A DNA stretch of 64,000 nt from the NCBI GenBank assembly GCA_036782775.1, contig DAIPYJ010000010.1:4704-68703 (forward strand). The letters are read 5' to 3'. Shown piece by piece: positions 32,909 through 43,249 of this stretch. The position numbers and the translations under genes were made by a program. Each line of letters opens with the position of its first letter. Positions within the stretch are counted from its first letter, which is position 1. This DNA is from CF-13 sp036782775 (GTDB taxonomy: Bacteria > Chloroflexota > Dormibacteria > CF-121). The notes beneath the pieces were generated by a model that saw nothing but the letters and a program-made list of their open reading frames with translations, did not search any database and was not told the origin of the DNA.

Positions 32909-33739
32909 ATGCGCATCGGTCTAGATGTCGCCCAGCACCAGCTTCTCTGGCCTGAACTCGTCGATCGGGTGCTCTTCGCCGAACAAGCCGGCTTCGACGG
33001 AGCGTGGGTCTTCGACCATTTCACGCCGCTCTACGGGAACCGGAACGGCCCATGCATGGAGGCGTGGACGCTGCTGGCAGCGCTCGCCGCCAGGACCTCG
33101 CGGATCCGGCTTGGCGCGCTCGTCACCGGCATCACCTACCGCCCGCCGTCGATCCTCGCCACGGAGGCGGTCACGATCGACCAGATCTCCAAGGGACGGC
33201 TCGAGATCGGCGTGGGCGCGGCCTGGCATCAGCCGGAGCATGAGCAACTGGGTATTCCGTTTCCTCCGCTGAAGGAGCGAGCGCAGCGGCTCGAGGAAGG
33301 GGTGCAGGTGATCCGGCTGCTGATGACGAAAGACAAAGCCAGCTTCGACGGTCGGTTCTACCAGCTCGATGGCGCGAGCTACCATCCTCGGCCGGTACAG
33401 CGACCGCATCCGCCCATCTGGATCGGCGCCGACGGCGAGAAGCTGATGCTTCCAATCGTCGCGCGCCAGGCGGATGCATGGCATGGCTTCGGCGGAACGA
33501 GCGCGATGGTCTCGAAGTCAAAGCTGCTGGATCAGCTGGCCGAGAAAGCGCAGCGCGATCCGGCAAAAATCCTCCGCTCCGCGTCCCTTTCGCTGTCCGA
33601 TCCGTGGGATAAGGTTCGGCGGCGCGCCGACACGCTACGGGGCGCTGGGTTCGGTTACCTGATCGCCGAGTGGCCCTCGGAAGGCAAACCGCGCCTCGAC
33701 GAATTTGTCGCGACGGTGATGCCTGAGCTTATCGGCTAG
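32909..33739 (+). CDS. LLM-class (F420/FMN-type) oxidoreductase
   Basis: A 276-residue TIM-barrel oxidoreductase of the luciferase-like monooxygenase class: MRIGLDVAQHQLLWPELVDRVLFAEQAGFDGAWVFDHF, then IRLGALVTGITYRPPSILA and LEIGVGAAWHQPEHEQLGIPFPPLKERAQRLEE. These are typical of F420-dependent enzymes, though FMN use cannot be excluded by eye. The start ATG is nine bases after TATTGT with no ribosome site. No F420 synthesis gene is in the window. Confidence 0.8.
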   Translation: MRIGLDVAQHQLLWPELVDRVLFAEQAGFDGAWVFDHFTPLYGNRNGPCMEAWTLLAALAARTSRIRLGALVTGITYRPPSILATEAVTIDQISKGRLEIGVGAAWHQPEHEQLGIPFPPLKERAQRLEEGVQVIRLLMTKDKASFDGRFYQLDGASYHPRPVQRPHPPIWIGADGEKLMLPIVARQADAWHGFGGTSAMVSKSKLLDQLAEKAQRDPAKILRSASLSLSDPWDKVRRRADTLRGAGFGYLIAEWPSEGKPRLDEFVATVMPELIG

Positions 33740-33900
33740 GACTTCTTCTTCGCCTTCTGGCGCTTGATCTTATTCGCCTGCTTGCCGAGCGCGGTCCGCG
33801 TTTTCTTCGGCAGATGCGCGATGGTTCGCTTTTTCTTGGCGGCGGCCTGCGCCTTCTTGATGTTCTTTCGCGCGGCGGCTTTCTGCTTTGCGGTTGCCAT
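33736..33900 (-). CDS. Small lysine/alanine-rich basic protein, 54 residues
   Basis: From the second of two adjacent ATGs (33900), five bases after AAGGAGG. Nearly all residues are Lys, Ala, Arg, Thr and Gln (MATAKQKAAARKNIKKAQAA), a helical highly basic protein like H1/Lsr2-tail-type nucleoid or RNA-binding peptides. No named family can be assigned. The strong ribosome site suggests abundant synthesis. Its stop overlaps the LLM gene stop by four bases. Confidence 0.6.
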   Translation of the reverse strand: MATAKQKAAARKNIKKAQAAAKKKRTIAHLPKKTRTALGKQANKIKRQKAKKKS

Positions 33901-33961
33901 CATGACCTCCTTGAATCCGTCATTTTCTTTCAGGATGGCGAAGTGAAGGCCACCAGCGCAA

Positions 33962-33987
33962 GGCCGCCGGCTTTTCGACCGGCGGCC
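33962..33987 (-). terminator. Hairpin after the glycine-rich secreted protein gene
   Basis: A perfect nine-base stem ggccgccgg/ccggcggcc with an eight-base loop, 15 bases past the stop at 34003. The U-tract is weak on the minus strand, so termination may need Rho. Confidence 0.5.
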
Positions 33988-34002
33988 CATCCGCTGTTGG
34001 AC

Positions 34003-34740
34003 TTACTGGTGGCTGATCACCATATAGCCCGACCGATCGAAACTGAGATCCGCGTACGTCGGTGCAGCATCCGCGTAGTTGGTGGTGCCGTCGCTGAGGA
34101 TTCCCGAAACCGTCGCGCCACGACGCATGCCGTCGAACCATTTGGTGGCGATGAACCCGCCCGAGTGATAGGTAAACCGTCCGCTCTCTCGGTAAATGTC
34201 GCCGGTCCCGGTCCAGGTCAGGCCGAGCGACACGTTCCCGCTATTGCCCGAGATGTAATCGACCATCGGGATAGACGTCGTAAGCGTCGCGGATCGGAGT
34301 CCCGGATTAATCGTGTAGGCCGACTCCGGCACGGAGGCAAAGCCGAACGCCGCCTCCGTTTGAACGCAAGCCGAAAGGTCCGTTTTGGTGATGGCTACGA
34401 AGACCATGCCAGACTGGATTGACCCAGATCCGACTTGTTGTGCGGACTGATCGCTGGCATCGACGGACACGTCGGTCTCGATCGAGCCCGAGACCGTGCT
34501 CCATGCGGCGTCGGCGTTTTGTCCGCTGAAGCGGCCCGCGAAGACCGTGCCAGGTGCGGCGCTAGATGCCGTGGCGTCGGCAGGCACCGGTCCGGCAACG
34601 AAGTTGACGCTCGTCCCCTTCCCGCCGCCATAGCAGCCGCCTCCGCCGCCTCCGCCGCCGGCGAACGCGGTCGTTGGGAGCGCGAGCGCGCCAATCGAAA
34701 GCCCGATGACCGCGCAAAGACGTATAGGCGATAGATTCAT
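34003..34740 (-). CDS. Secreted glycine-rich hypothetical protein
   Basis: A 245-residue protein from ATG 34740 with ribosome site aaggaagg. Signal sequence 1-27 (cut after AFA), then eight glycines, a single Cys and GGGKG, a flexible N-terminal spacer. The rest is Ser/Thr/Gly/Asp-rich and likely all beta (GTVFAGRFSGQNADAAWSTV, SLGLTWTGTGDIYRES). No family is recognised. The mature protein has a second Cys near residue 122. Probably a surface or secreted protein. Confidence 0.6.
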   Translation of the reverse strand: MNLSPIRLCAVIGLSIGALALPTTAFAGGGGGGGGCYGGGKGTSVNFVAGPVPADATASSAAPGTVFAGRFSGQNADAAWSTVSGSIETDVSVDASDQSAQQVGSGSIQSGMVFVAITKTDLSACVQTEAAFGFASVPESAYTINPGLRSATLTTSIPMVDYISGNSGNVSLGLTWTGTGDIYRESGRFTYHSGGFIATKWFDGMRRGATVSGILSDGTTNYADAAPTYADLSFDRSGYMVISHQ

Positions 34741-34830
34741 GACGCTTCCTTCCTTGTTAGCTGAGTTCTGTACGACGGCGCGCGCGCTCGACTGCATAAC
34801 GCCCGTCGCCGGTTTTCGTAACGGCGGAAG

Positions 34831-35649
34831 CTATGCGGCGACTCTACGACGGCCCGAGTAGACGTTCAGGCTGCGGCCGCGCACGAAGCCGATCAGCGTC
34901 TGGTTCGACGCCTGGGCCAGGTCCCGCGCGAGGCTGGAAGGAGCGGAAACCGCGACCAAGACGGGGATGCGCGCCTGCAGCGCCTTCTGCACGATCTCGA
35001 AGGACGTCCGGCCGCTCACCATCAGGATGTGGCGCTCGAGCGGCACCAGTCCTTCCTGGAGCGCGTACCCGATGGCCTTGTCCACCGCGTTGTGACGCCC
35101 GATATCCTCGCGAACGACGACCGGTTCCCCTCCGAGCCTAAAGAGGCCGGCCGCATGCAGGCCACCCGTACTGGCAAAGATTCGCTGCTCCGTGCGCAGC
35201 CTGGCCTCCAACGCGTAGACAATTTCAGGGTCGATTCTGAAGTCGTCGTCGGGCAGCGGCGGCGCGGCCGCGTGAATCGCCTCGATGCTGCTGACACCGC
35301 AGAGCCCGCAACTGGAAGCCGAGACGAAGTTGCGCTGCCAGCGTTGCGCGACACCAGGGGAGTCTGGTCCGAGCTTGACGTCAATCACATTCTCGAGGTC
35401 TGGATGCTCCCCGTTGGGCAGGACCGTGATTGCCTCGACGTCGCTGAAGCGGCGAATGATCCCTTCGCCAAACAGCAGCCCCAGCGTCAAATCGCGATCG
35501 TGACCGGGCGTCCGCATGACAACCGTCAGCGGCTGCCCGCTGACGCGGATCTCGAGGGGTTCCTCAGCCGCGAGCCGATCCTCGACCCGTTCGCCGGCCG
35601 CCTCGCCATATTTGAAGACGCCTGCGCGGTGCGAGCTGCGGTCGCCCAT
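34831..35649 (-). CDS. fdhD: Formate dehydrogenase accessory sulfurtransferase FdhD
   Basis: A 272-residue protein with the family cysteines in SSCGLCG (Cys114, Cys117) and conserved EEPLEIRVSGQPL, RTPGHDRDL and REDIGRHNAVDKAIG. FdhD transfers sulfur from IscS-type desulfurase to the molybdenum cofactor of formate dehydrogenases. No formate dehydrogenase or other molybdoenzyme is in this window, so its client lies elsewhere. It follows the peptide-binding lipoprotein by nine bases. Confidence 0.9.
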   Translation of the reverse strand: MGDRSSHRAGVFKYGEAAGERVEDRLAAEEPLEIRVSGQPLTVVMRTPGHDRDLTLGLLFGEGIIRRFSDVEAITVLPNGEHPDLENVIDVKLGPDSPGVAQRWQRNFVSASSCGLCGVSSIEAIHAAAPPLPDDDFRIDPEIVYALEARLRTEQRIFASTGGLHAAGLFRLGGEPVVVREDIGRHNAVDKAIGYALQEGLVPLERHILMVSGRTSFEIVQKALQARIPVLVAVSAPSSLARDLAQASNQTLIGFVRGRSLNVYSGRRRVAA

Positions 35650-35658
35650 CAGGCGATG

Positions 35659-37197
35659 CTAGCGAACGTCCTCCCAGCGATAGGCGATCGTGCCACCCGT
35701 AAACGGGACCTTGAGGCCGGTTCGGACGAGATACGGCTCAACCCCGTGATACAGCGGAATCACCCAGCCCTGGCTGATGGCCACGGCCTCGGCCTGCTGA
35801 TAGGCCTTGATGGCATCGTCCCAGGTCAGCGCCGCCCTTCCCTGGTTGAGGGCGCGCTCGATGTCGACATCGTTCAGTGCGAGGTTGTTGAACTGACTGC
35901 CGCCTCGGATGACGTTCTCCAGGAAGTCGGCGGGATAGGGAATGTCCGCGCTCCAGGTGTCGATGAAGAAGGGCAGCTTGTTGAGCGCGGCCTGGTTGAA
36001 AAAATCGCCGGTCGGATGCAGGTTGACGGGGCGGCCGGTGGCGGTCGCGATCTGGTCCTGCAAGTCATTCGCCACCCGGCCTTCGGTCGCATTGGTCGAG
36101 AAGTAGAGATCGATCGGACCGGGAAACGAGGCCTGGTCCAGCGCGTTCTTCGCCCCGGCCGGGTTGTAAAGCGGCAACGGTCGGTCGATGTGCCCGGGCA
36201 CGCCGGGCGGCAGGAGATCCGTCGCCGGCACGCCCAGCATCGAGCCGTAGAGCGCGAGGTCGGTGAGGCGTGCTCGATCGATCGCCGCTGCGATCGCCTG
36301 CCGATCCGTCGGCCCGTAGCCGCTGCCGGCGATGCTGTTGAAGCCGAGCCAGGTCGTGCGGGTGCTTGCCACTTTGTGCAGCTCCGCCTCCTGTTTGGGA
36401 TCTCGGGCGAAGGCGAGCAGCTGCGGGCCGGTGAACCCGTGGGCAATGTCGACGGCGCCGCTGGTGAAGCGGTCGAGCCGTTTTACGTTGTCTGGCTCGA
36501 TCTCGATGTCGACCGAGCGAACGGACGGTCTGGCGCCCCAATAGCCGTTGAAGAAGCTGAGGTGCAAGCCGCGGCCGCGGTCCCACCGGTCGAGGTGATA
36601 GGGTCCGCTGCCCGCGCTGCCTTGCTTTGGATCGTTGATCCAGAAGGGCGGCAAGGCCAGCAGCGTCAGCAGCTCGCTATCGGGTTGTGTTAGCTCGAGC
36701 CGTAACGTCCGGCTGTCGACCGCCGTGACGCCGGTCAGCGGATCGCCAGGATAACGGGCGCCCAGCGCGGAAAAGAAGATGGTGTTCGAGCTGTTGGTCG
36801 CGGGTGCCAGCGCATGCGTCCATGCGGTGACGGCGTCCTGCGCCTGAACCGCGTTGCCCGACTGATACTGCGCGCTGCGCAGATGAAACACGTAGGTCTT
36901 TCCGGCGTTGGAAACGTCCCAGCTGCTGGCGAGGCCGGGCGCCGGCCGGTGGTTGGCATCGAGCCGAGTCAGGCCCTCGAAGATCTCGCTGCCGATCGCG
37001 AGCGAGGTTGGATCGTCGATCAGGGCCGGGTCAAGGGTTTGCGCGTCCTCGGCTTCGATCAACGCCAGATGGGAGGCGCCGTTCTGGGCGCGGCTGGATG
37101 GGATTGGGGATGCTGTTGGTGTGGCATTGGTGCAGGAGCTCGCCAGCACCGAGAGCGCAACTCCCGCCGACCAGAAGGTACGGCCGACGATCGTCAT
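35659..37197 (-). CDS. Extracellular solute-binding lipoprotein (family 5, peptide type)
   Basis: A 512-residue protein with a lipobox ending at Cys22 (SVLASSC) and a Ser/Thr/Pro linker. The family 5 pattern follows: IEAEDAQTLDPALIDDPTSLAIGSEIFEGLTRL, FHLRSAQYQSGNAVQAQDAV, RQAIAAAIDRARL. It should deliver a peptide or nickel-like ligand to an ABC importer at the membrane, but no permease or ATPase gene is adjacent, so it is an orphan. It heads an operon with fdhD. Confidence 0.85.
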   Translation of the reverse strand: MTIVGRTFWSAGVALSVLASSCTNATPTASPIPSSRAQNGASHLALIEAEDAQTLDPALIDDPTSLAIGSEIFEGLTRLDANHRPAPGLASSWDVSNAGKTYVFHLRSAQYQSGNAVQAQDAVTAWTHALAPATNSSNTIFFSALGARYPGDPLTGVTAVDSRTLRLELTQPDSELLTLLALPPFWINDPKQGSAGSGPYHLDRWDRGRGLHLSFFNGYWGARPSVRSVDIEIEPDNVKRLDRFTSGAVDIAHGFTGPQLLAFARDPKQEAELHKVASTRTTWLGFNSIAGSGYGPTDRQAIAAAIDRARLTDLALYGSMLGVPATDLLPPGVPGHIDRPLPLYNPAGAKNALDQASFPGPIDLYFSTNATEGRVANDLQDQIATATGRPVNLHPTGDFFNQAALNKLPFFIDTWSADIPYPADFLENVIRGGSQFNNLALNDVDIERALNQGRAALTWDDAIKAYQQAEAVAISQGWVIPLYHGVEPYLVRTGLKVPFTGGTIAYRWEDVR

Positions 37198-37218
37198 CAG
37201 GTATGCGGAGCGATCCGC

Positions 37219-38805
37219 ATGCCCGATACTAGCAAGGTGCGCCGTCGGGCTCCGCTGATCCTGATGACGGCGATCACGCTGGCGGCATTGGCCCCTGCTG
37301 CGGGCGTCAACGCCGCCTCACCGGCGGCAACATTGGTCACCGGAACCGTGCTGCCCCACGACCCGCCGATGGACGGCATCGTTCGGCTCGACCTCACCGT
37401 GCGCAACGACACCAGCGACGCCTGGTCGGCCGCGGACCCGATTCATGTCACGTGGAAATCGGGCGCCAAAGTGGCGAGCGAGGAGGTTCGGCCGCTGGGG
37501 CAGCGCGTGGCACCGAGTGCGACGGTTCCCCTTCATCTGGTCACCCTTGCCCCCGCCGCCGTCGGCGACTACTCGCTCGGCGTGGAGTTGGAGACGCACG
37601 GCGGGCGGCTGTCGATCGGCGATGCCACGGCCTTCCATCTGAATGGCTTCCTGTTTCGTGGCAAGGGAAACGGCCATGGGCTGGGCATGAGCCAGTGGGG
37701 CGCCCGTGGGCGCGCCTCCAGTGGACAGGATTACCGCAAGATCCTCAGCACCTATTACACCGGCACGCGAATCGATACCCGCGACACCTCGATGCAGGTC
37801 CGGATCGCGCTGACGGATAACCCAATTGACCTCACGCGGCCCTGGCCTCATCTCTTCGGGCCGTTCCCATTCGTCGCCGGGCCGGTCACCGTCGACGGTG
37901 TTCCGCAGCTGCAAGCCGCAGCCGGCTCCATGATCGCGTTCGACGTCGATGGCAATGGCGATCCGATCGCCGTCGTGACGAGTGCCAGCAATGGCGAGGG
38001 GACGCCGGTCCCCATCAAGCAGACCCTGACGATCCGCACCAGCAACCCGGCGGGAATCCGCACCAACATCATGCAGATCATGGGCGGCGACTTTCGGAGC
38101 GGAGCCGAGCAGCGCCGCTACGCGGGCGTCCTGCAGATCATTCCCAAGGGCGGCACGACGATTTTGCCGGTCGACGTCCTCCCGATGGAGGACTACTTGA
38201 AGGGCGTGGTGCCGGCGGAGATGCCGCCGTACTGGGGCGTCGAGGCGCTCAAGGCGCAGGCGATTGCGGGGCGAACCTATGCCATCGCGCACCTGGGAGG
38301 CGCGGACTTCGACCTGCGCGCCAGCGAAAGCGACCAGGCATACAGCGGGTTGACGGATCAGCGCACCGATTCGAGCAATGCCGTGGACGCCACCCGCGGA
38401 CAGGTGCTGACCTACAACGGGCAGCTGATCACCGCCTTTTACATGGCTTCGGACGGCGGGCACACCGAGGGCAGCGAGTATCGCTTCGTGACCTGGGATC
38501 ACGGGGCGCAGCTGCGATCGCACCTCGGGTACATCACCGGCATCAACGATCCGTTCGACCGTGGACCCTCGTGGCAGGTCGGACCATTCTCGGCAAGCAA
38601 CGCGGCGAGCGTCCTTCAGGACGATGGACGGGATCTCGGTGACCGGCTGCTCGGCATCGACGTCCTGCAGAAAGACGCGTCTGGCCGATTGGTCGGAGTG
38701 CGGCTGCGCGGCAGTAGCAAGACGATCGAGGTCAGCGGACCGACACTGCGCGCGCTGTTCGGGCTGCCGGATACGCTGGTCGAGATTATCGGCAGCGGGA
38801 GCTAG
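37219..38805 (+). CDS. SpoIID/LytB-domain secreted protein with reversed motif order
   Basis: A 528-residue protein from ATG 37219 (signal sequence 11-33, ending VNA; the open frame upstream is in the opposite gene). GKGNGHGLGMSQWGARGRASSG sits at about residues 148-169, before the catalytic region LPMEDYLKGVVPAEMPPYWGVEALKAQAIAGRTYA. In SpoIID itself the GHG motif is C-terminal; this swapped order occurs in some Actinobacteria. The protein may be a lytic transglycosylase or a wall-binding protein. No sporulation genes are nearby. Confidence 0.8.
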   Translation: MPDTSKVRRRAPLILMTAITLAALAPAAGVNAASPAATLVTGTVLPHDPPMDGIVRLDLTVRNDTSDAWSAADPIHVTWKSGAKVASEEVRPLGQRVAPSATVPLHLVTLAPAAVGDYSLGVELETHGGRLSIGDATAFHLNGFLFRGKGNGHGLGMSQWGARGRASSGQDYRKILSTYYTGTRIDTRDTSMQVRIALTDNPIDLTRPWPHLFGPFPFVAGPVTVDGVPQLQAAAGSMIAFDVDGNGDPIAVVTSASNGEGTPVPIKQTLTIRTSNPAGIRTNIMQIMGGDFRSGAEQRRYAGVLQIIPKGGTTILPVDVLPMEDYLKGVVPAEMPPYWGVEALKAQAIAGRTYAIAHLGGADFDLRASESDQAYSGLTDQRTDSSNAVDATRGQVLTYNGQLITAFYMASDGGHTEGSEYRFVTWDHGAQLRSHLGYITGINDPFDRGPSWQVGPFSASNAASVLQDDGRDLGDRLLGIDVLQKDASGRLVGVRLRGSSKTIEVSGPTLRALFGLPDTLVEIIGSGS

Positions 38806-38808
38806 CGG

Positions 38809-39429
38809 TCAGGCGGCCGCGGATTGATTTGCGGACGGCGCGGCCTGGGTTTTCTGATGCTGGCTCAAGGCATAGATGGAGAGCCAGGCGCGTCCCAGGC
38901 TCAGGAGGATAAAGAACCTGAAGAACACGAACGAGCCGGCATTGAGGAAGGCGACCGTATAGGCCGCATAGACCACCATCGCCATCGAGATGCCGAGCAG
39001 CGAGCCGCGGCGGACGGTGAAGGCGAACCAGCAGAACGAGCCTCCGACAACGACGGCGGTCCACCCGAACAGCGAGGTGTAGTCCGGCAAGTAGCCGAGA
39101 GCCGTTGTCAGGCCCAGCCCGATGTAGAGCACACCGAGGGTTGCGAGGTAGCGCCATGCCCAGCGATGCGACTTCTGCCATTTGCCGACCTCTTTCGGAT
39201 CGCGAGGACGCCCGGCGAGCTGCATTATCGGCACTGAGGTCAGCGGAATGGCCGCCTCACTAGGGATGGATGTAGGTGTCTCGATCGAGATCGGCCGCTC
39301 AACCGATGCCGGCGGCGGCGTCCACTGGGCCACCGGCTGGTAGCTGGCGCCCCCGCTGGTGCGGTCGCAGATGTCACAGGTCTTCTGACCGATTGGAAGG
39401 GCGCAACCGCAACGCTTGCAGACCCGCAT
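38809..39429 (-). CDS. Zinc-ribbon membrane protein
   Basis: A 206-residue protein from ATG 39429. An N-terminal zinc ribbon (CKRCG...CDIC) is followed by a Pro/Thr/Ser linker and about four membrane spans in residues 105-195. The linker is rich in PPPAS and SIET. The C-terminus is Ala/Gln/Ser-rich. Zinc-ribbon membrane proteins of this kind have no defined function. It is convergent with the SpoIID-like gene (three bases between stops). Confidence 0.6.
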   Translation of the reverse strand: MRVCKRCGCALPIGQKTCDICDRTSGGASYQPVAQWTPPPASVERPISIETPTSIPSEAAIPLTSVPIMQLAGRPRDPKEVGKWQKSHRWAWRYLATLGVLYIGLGLTTALGYLPDYTSLFGWTAVVVGGSFCWFAFTVRRGSLLGISMAMVVYAAYTVAFLNAGSFVFFRFFILLSLGRAWLSIYALSQHQKTQAAPSANQSAAA

Positions 39430-39475
39430 GGCCGTATATCGGAAGTGGCCGCCCGAGCTTCCGTGACGGTCCTGC

Positions 39476-39510
39476 AACAAAAAACCCGCCGGGAGCGCCC
39501 GGCGGGTTGC
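39476..39510 (-). terminator. Rho-independent terminator after the SnoaL pair
   Basis: The stem aacccgccggg/cccggcgggtt is followed on the minus strand by a run of six T. It is among the strongest terminators in the window. Confidence 0.9.
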
Positions 39511-39521
39511 TGACTACCGGA

Positions 39522-39914
39522 CTAGCGCCCTAGCTGCTTGAGTGAAGCGGGATCCGGAAAGACCCACTGCTCGGTGATCTGCCCCTGGTCGTTTGCATGG
39601 ATGATGAGGGCCTGCCGCGCATCGACGTCCTCACCATTTCGCCGCGCCTTGAGCGTGATCAAGGCGATCACGTGTTCATCGTTGGCCAGTACGTCGTGCG
39701 TTTCCAGCCCGCGAAAATCGTCCGTTTGGCTCATCTTCTTCAAGCCAGAGACGATGGCGTCCCGCCCCTTTAGCTCACCCAGCAGGAATCCGTGGAACTC
39801 GGCATCGGGACTGTAGGTTTCCGGATCTACCTCGCGTCGATTCAAGTCATCGAGCGCCTTGCGGGCTTTTTCGATCTTTTGTGCCGCGGTCAGCTTGGTT
39901 CCGGTTTCCGCCAT
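39522..39914 (-). CDS. SnoaL-like (NTF2-fold) protein, second of a tandem pair
   Basis: A 130-residue NTF2-fold protein: helix (QKIEKARKALDDLN), then GELKGRDAIVSGLKKM, strands HDVLANDEHVIALITLKARRNGED and ALIIHANDQGQITEQWVF. This is the ketosteroid-isomerase/SnoaL pattern; catalytic residues are not evident. A good aggagg site precedes the ATG. It begins MAETGTKL, like the upstream paralogue (MAEAGTKL), so a tandem duplication is likely. Confidence 0.7.
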   Translation of the reverse strand: MAETGTKLTAAQKIEKARKALDDLNRREVDPETYSPDAEFHGFLLGELKGRDAIVSGLKKMSQTDDFRGLETHDVLANDEHVIALITLKARRNGEDVDARQALIIHANDQGQITEQWVFPDPASLKQLGR

Positions 39915-39923
39915 CTGAACCTC

Positions 39924-40337
39924 CTAGTTTTCGAGGGATGCCTTGAGCTGCTCGGTGTCGGTGATGAGCCAGGCTTCGCTCACCTTCGCGTCGTCGTTCA
40001 CGTGGAAGACGAAGGCTTCCTGGACCTTGTAGGTCTTGCCATTGCGCGCGAACGTGCTGTTGACCAGCGCAATCGCATGTTTGTCGTTGGCGACGATGTC
40101 GTGGACGTCGACGCCGATGTCCTGGTACGTTTGGGCAAACCTGACGATGTTCTCAACAACCGCTTGTTTGCCGCGATGGTCACCGCCGAAGACCGTTGAT
40201 CCAGCCTCGTGCCACACCGCATCGTCAGTGAATTGGTCGCTGAGCGTCTTGATGTCGCCGCGTTTGAACGCCTCGAATCCGTTTCGTACGACCTGAATCC
40301 GCTCGTCGAGACTTAGCTTGGTACCGGCTTCCGCCAT
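39924..40337 (-). CDS. SnoaL-like (NTF2-fold) protein, first of a tandem pair
   Basis: A 137-residue protein with a typical SnoaL core: RNGFEAFKRGDIKTLSDQFTDDAVWHEAG, GKQAVVENIVRFAQ, HDIVANDKHAIALVNSTFARNGKTY and QEAFVFHVNDDAKVSEAWLITD. Strong aaaggaggg ribosome site. Substrate unknown; such proteins are small enzymes or binding proteins. Nine bases separate it from the related downstream gene, and both end at one terminator. Confidence 0.75.
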   Translation of the reverse strand: MAEAGTKLSLDERIQVVRNGFEAFKRGDIKTLSDQFTDDAVWHEAGSTVFGGDHRGKQAVVENIVRFAQTYQDIGVDVHDIVANDKHAIALVNSTFARNGKTYKVQEAFVFHVNDDAKVSEAWLITDTEQLKASLEN

Positions 40338-40415
40338 TTCGCCCTCCTTTTCGAGCTGTTGAGCTCGACCCTGGTTGCCCCCTCTCCGAGGATAGCCTTG
40401 GCTGCCCGGATGTCA

Positions 40416-40447
40416 AGAAAAAACCGCCGAGCTCAAGCCCGGCGGTT
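40416..40447 (-). terminator. Rho-independent terminator of clpC
   Basis: aaccgcc/ggcggtt stem followed on the minus strand by tttttt. It lies between the clpC stop and the SnoaL pair. Confidence 0.88.
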
Positions 40448-40460
40448 CTCGTTTGTTGGC

Positions 40461-42995
<2,535 letters not shown>

Positions 42996-43203
42996 CCAGA
43001 GTCCTCCGACTAACTAACTTGACTACCTATTACGATACCCGGATTATTTGAAAGACTTCCCGTCTGAAAAATTGCGGTCGTTCCGCCTGCTGAGACGCTA
43101 GGGAGTTACCACGTCACGGGTACGGCTAAACAATCGTTCTGGGAAGCATAGCGCAAATTCAGCCCGAATACGGCACCATGCCTAACAATTACTTAGCCAG
43201 AAT

Positions 43204-43240
43204 CTCCCTCCCCCGCTTGCGGGGGAGGGTCGGGGTGGGG
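43204..43240. repeat. Dispersed palindromic repeat, copy 8
   Basis: ctccctcccccgcttgcgggggagggtcggggtgggg. It lies just downstream of the S1-like gene stop. Confidence 0.7.
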
Positions 43241-43249
43241 TAACCCGGA

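Noticed and set aside
35029..36693. Long open frame (554 codons) antisense to fdhD and the lipoprotein
   Set aside because: No domains; both minus-strand genes have full family motifs.
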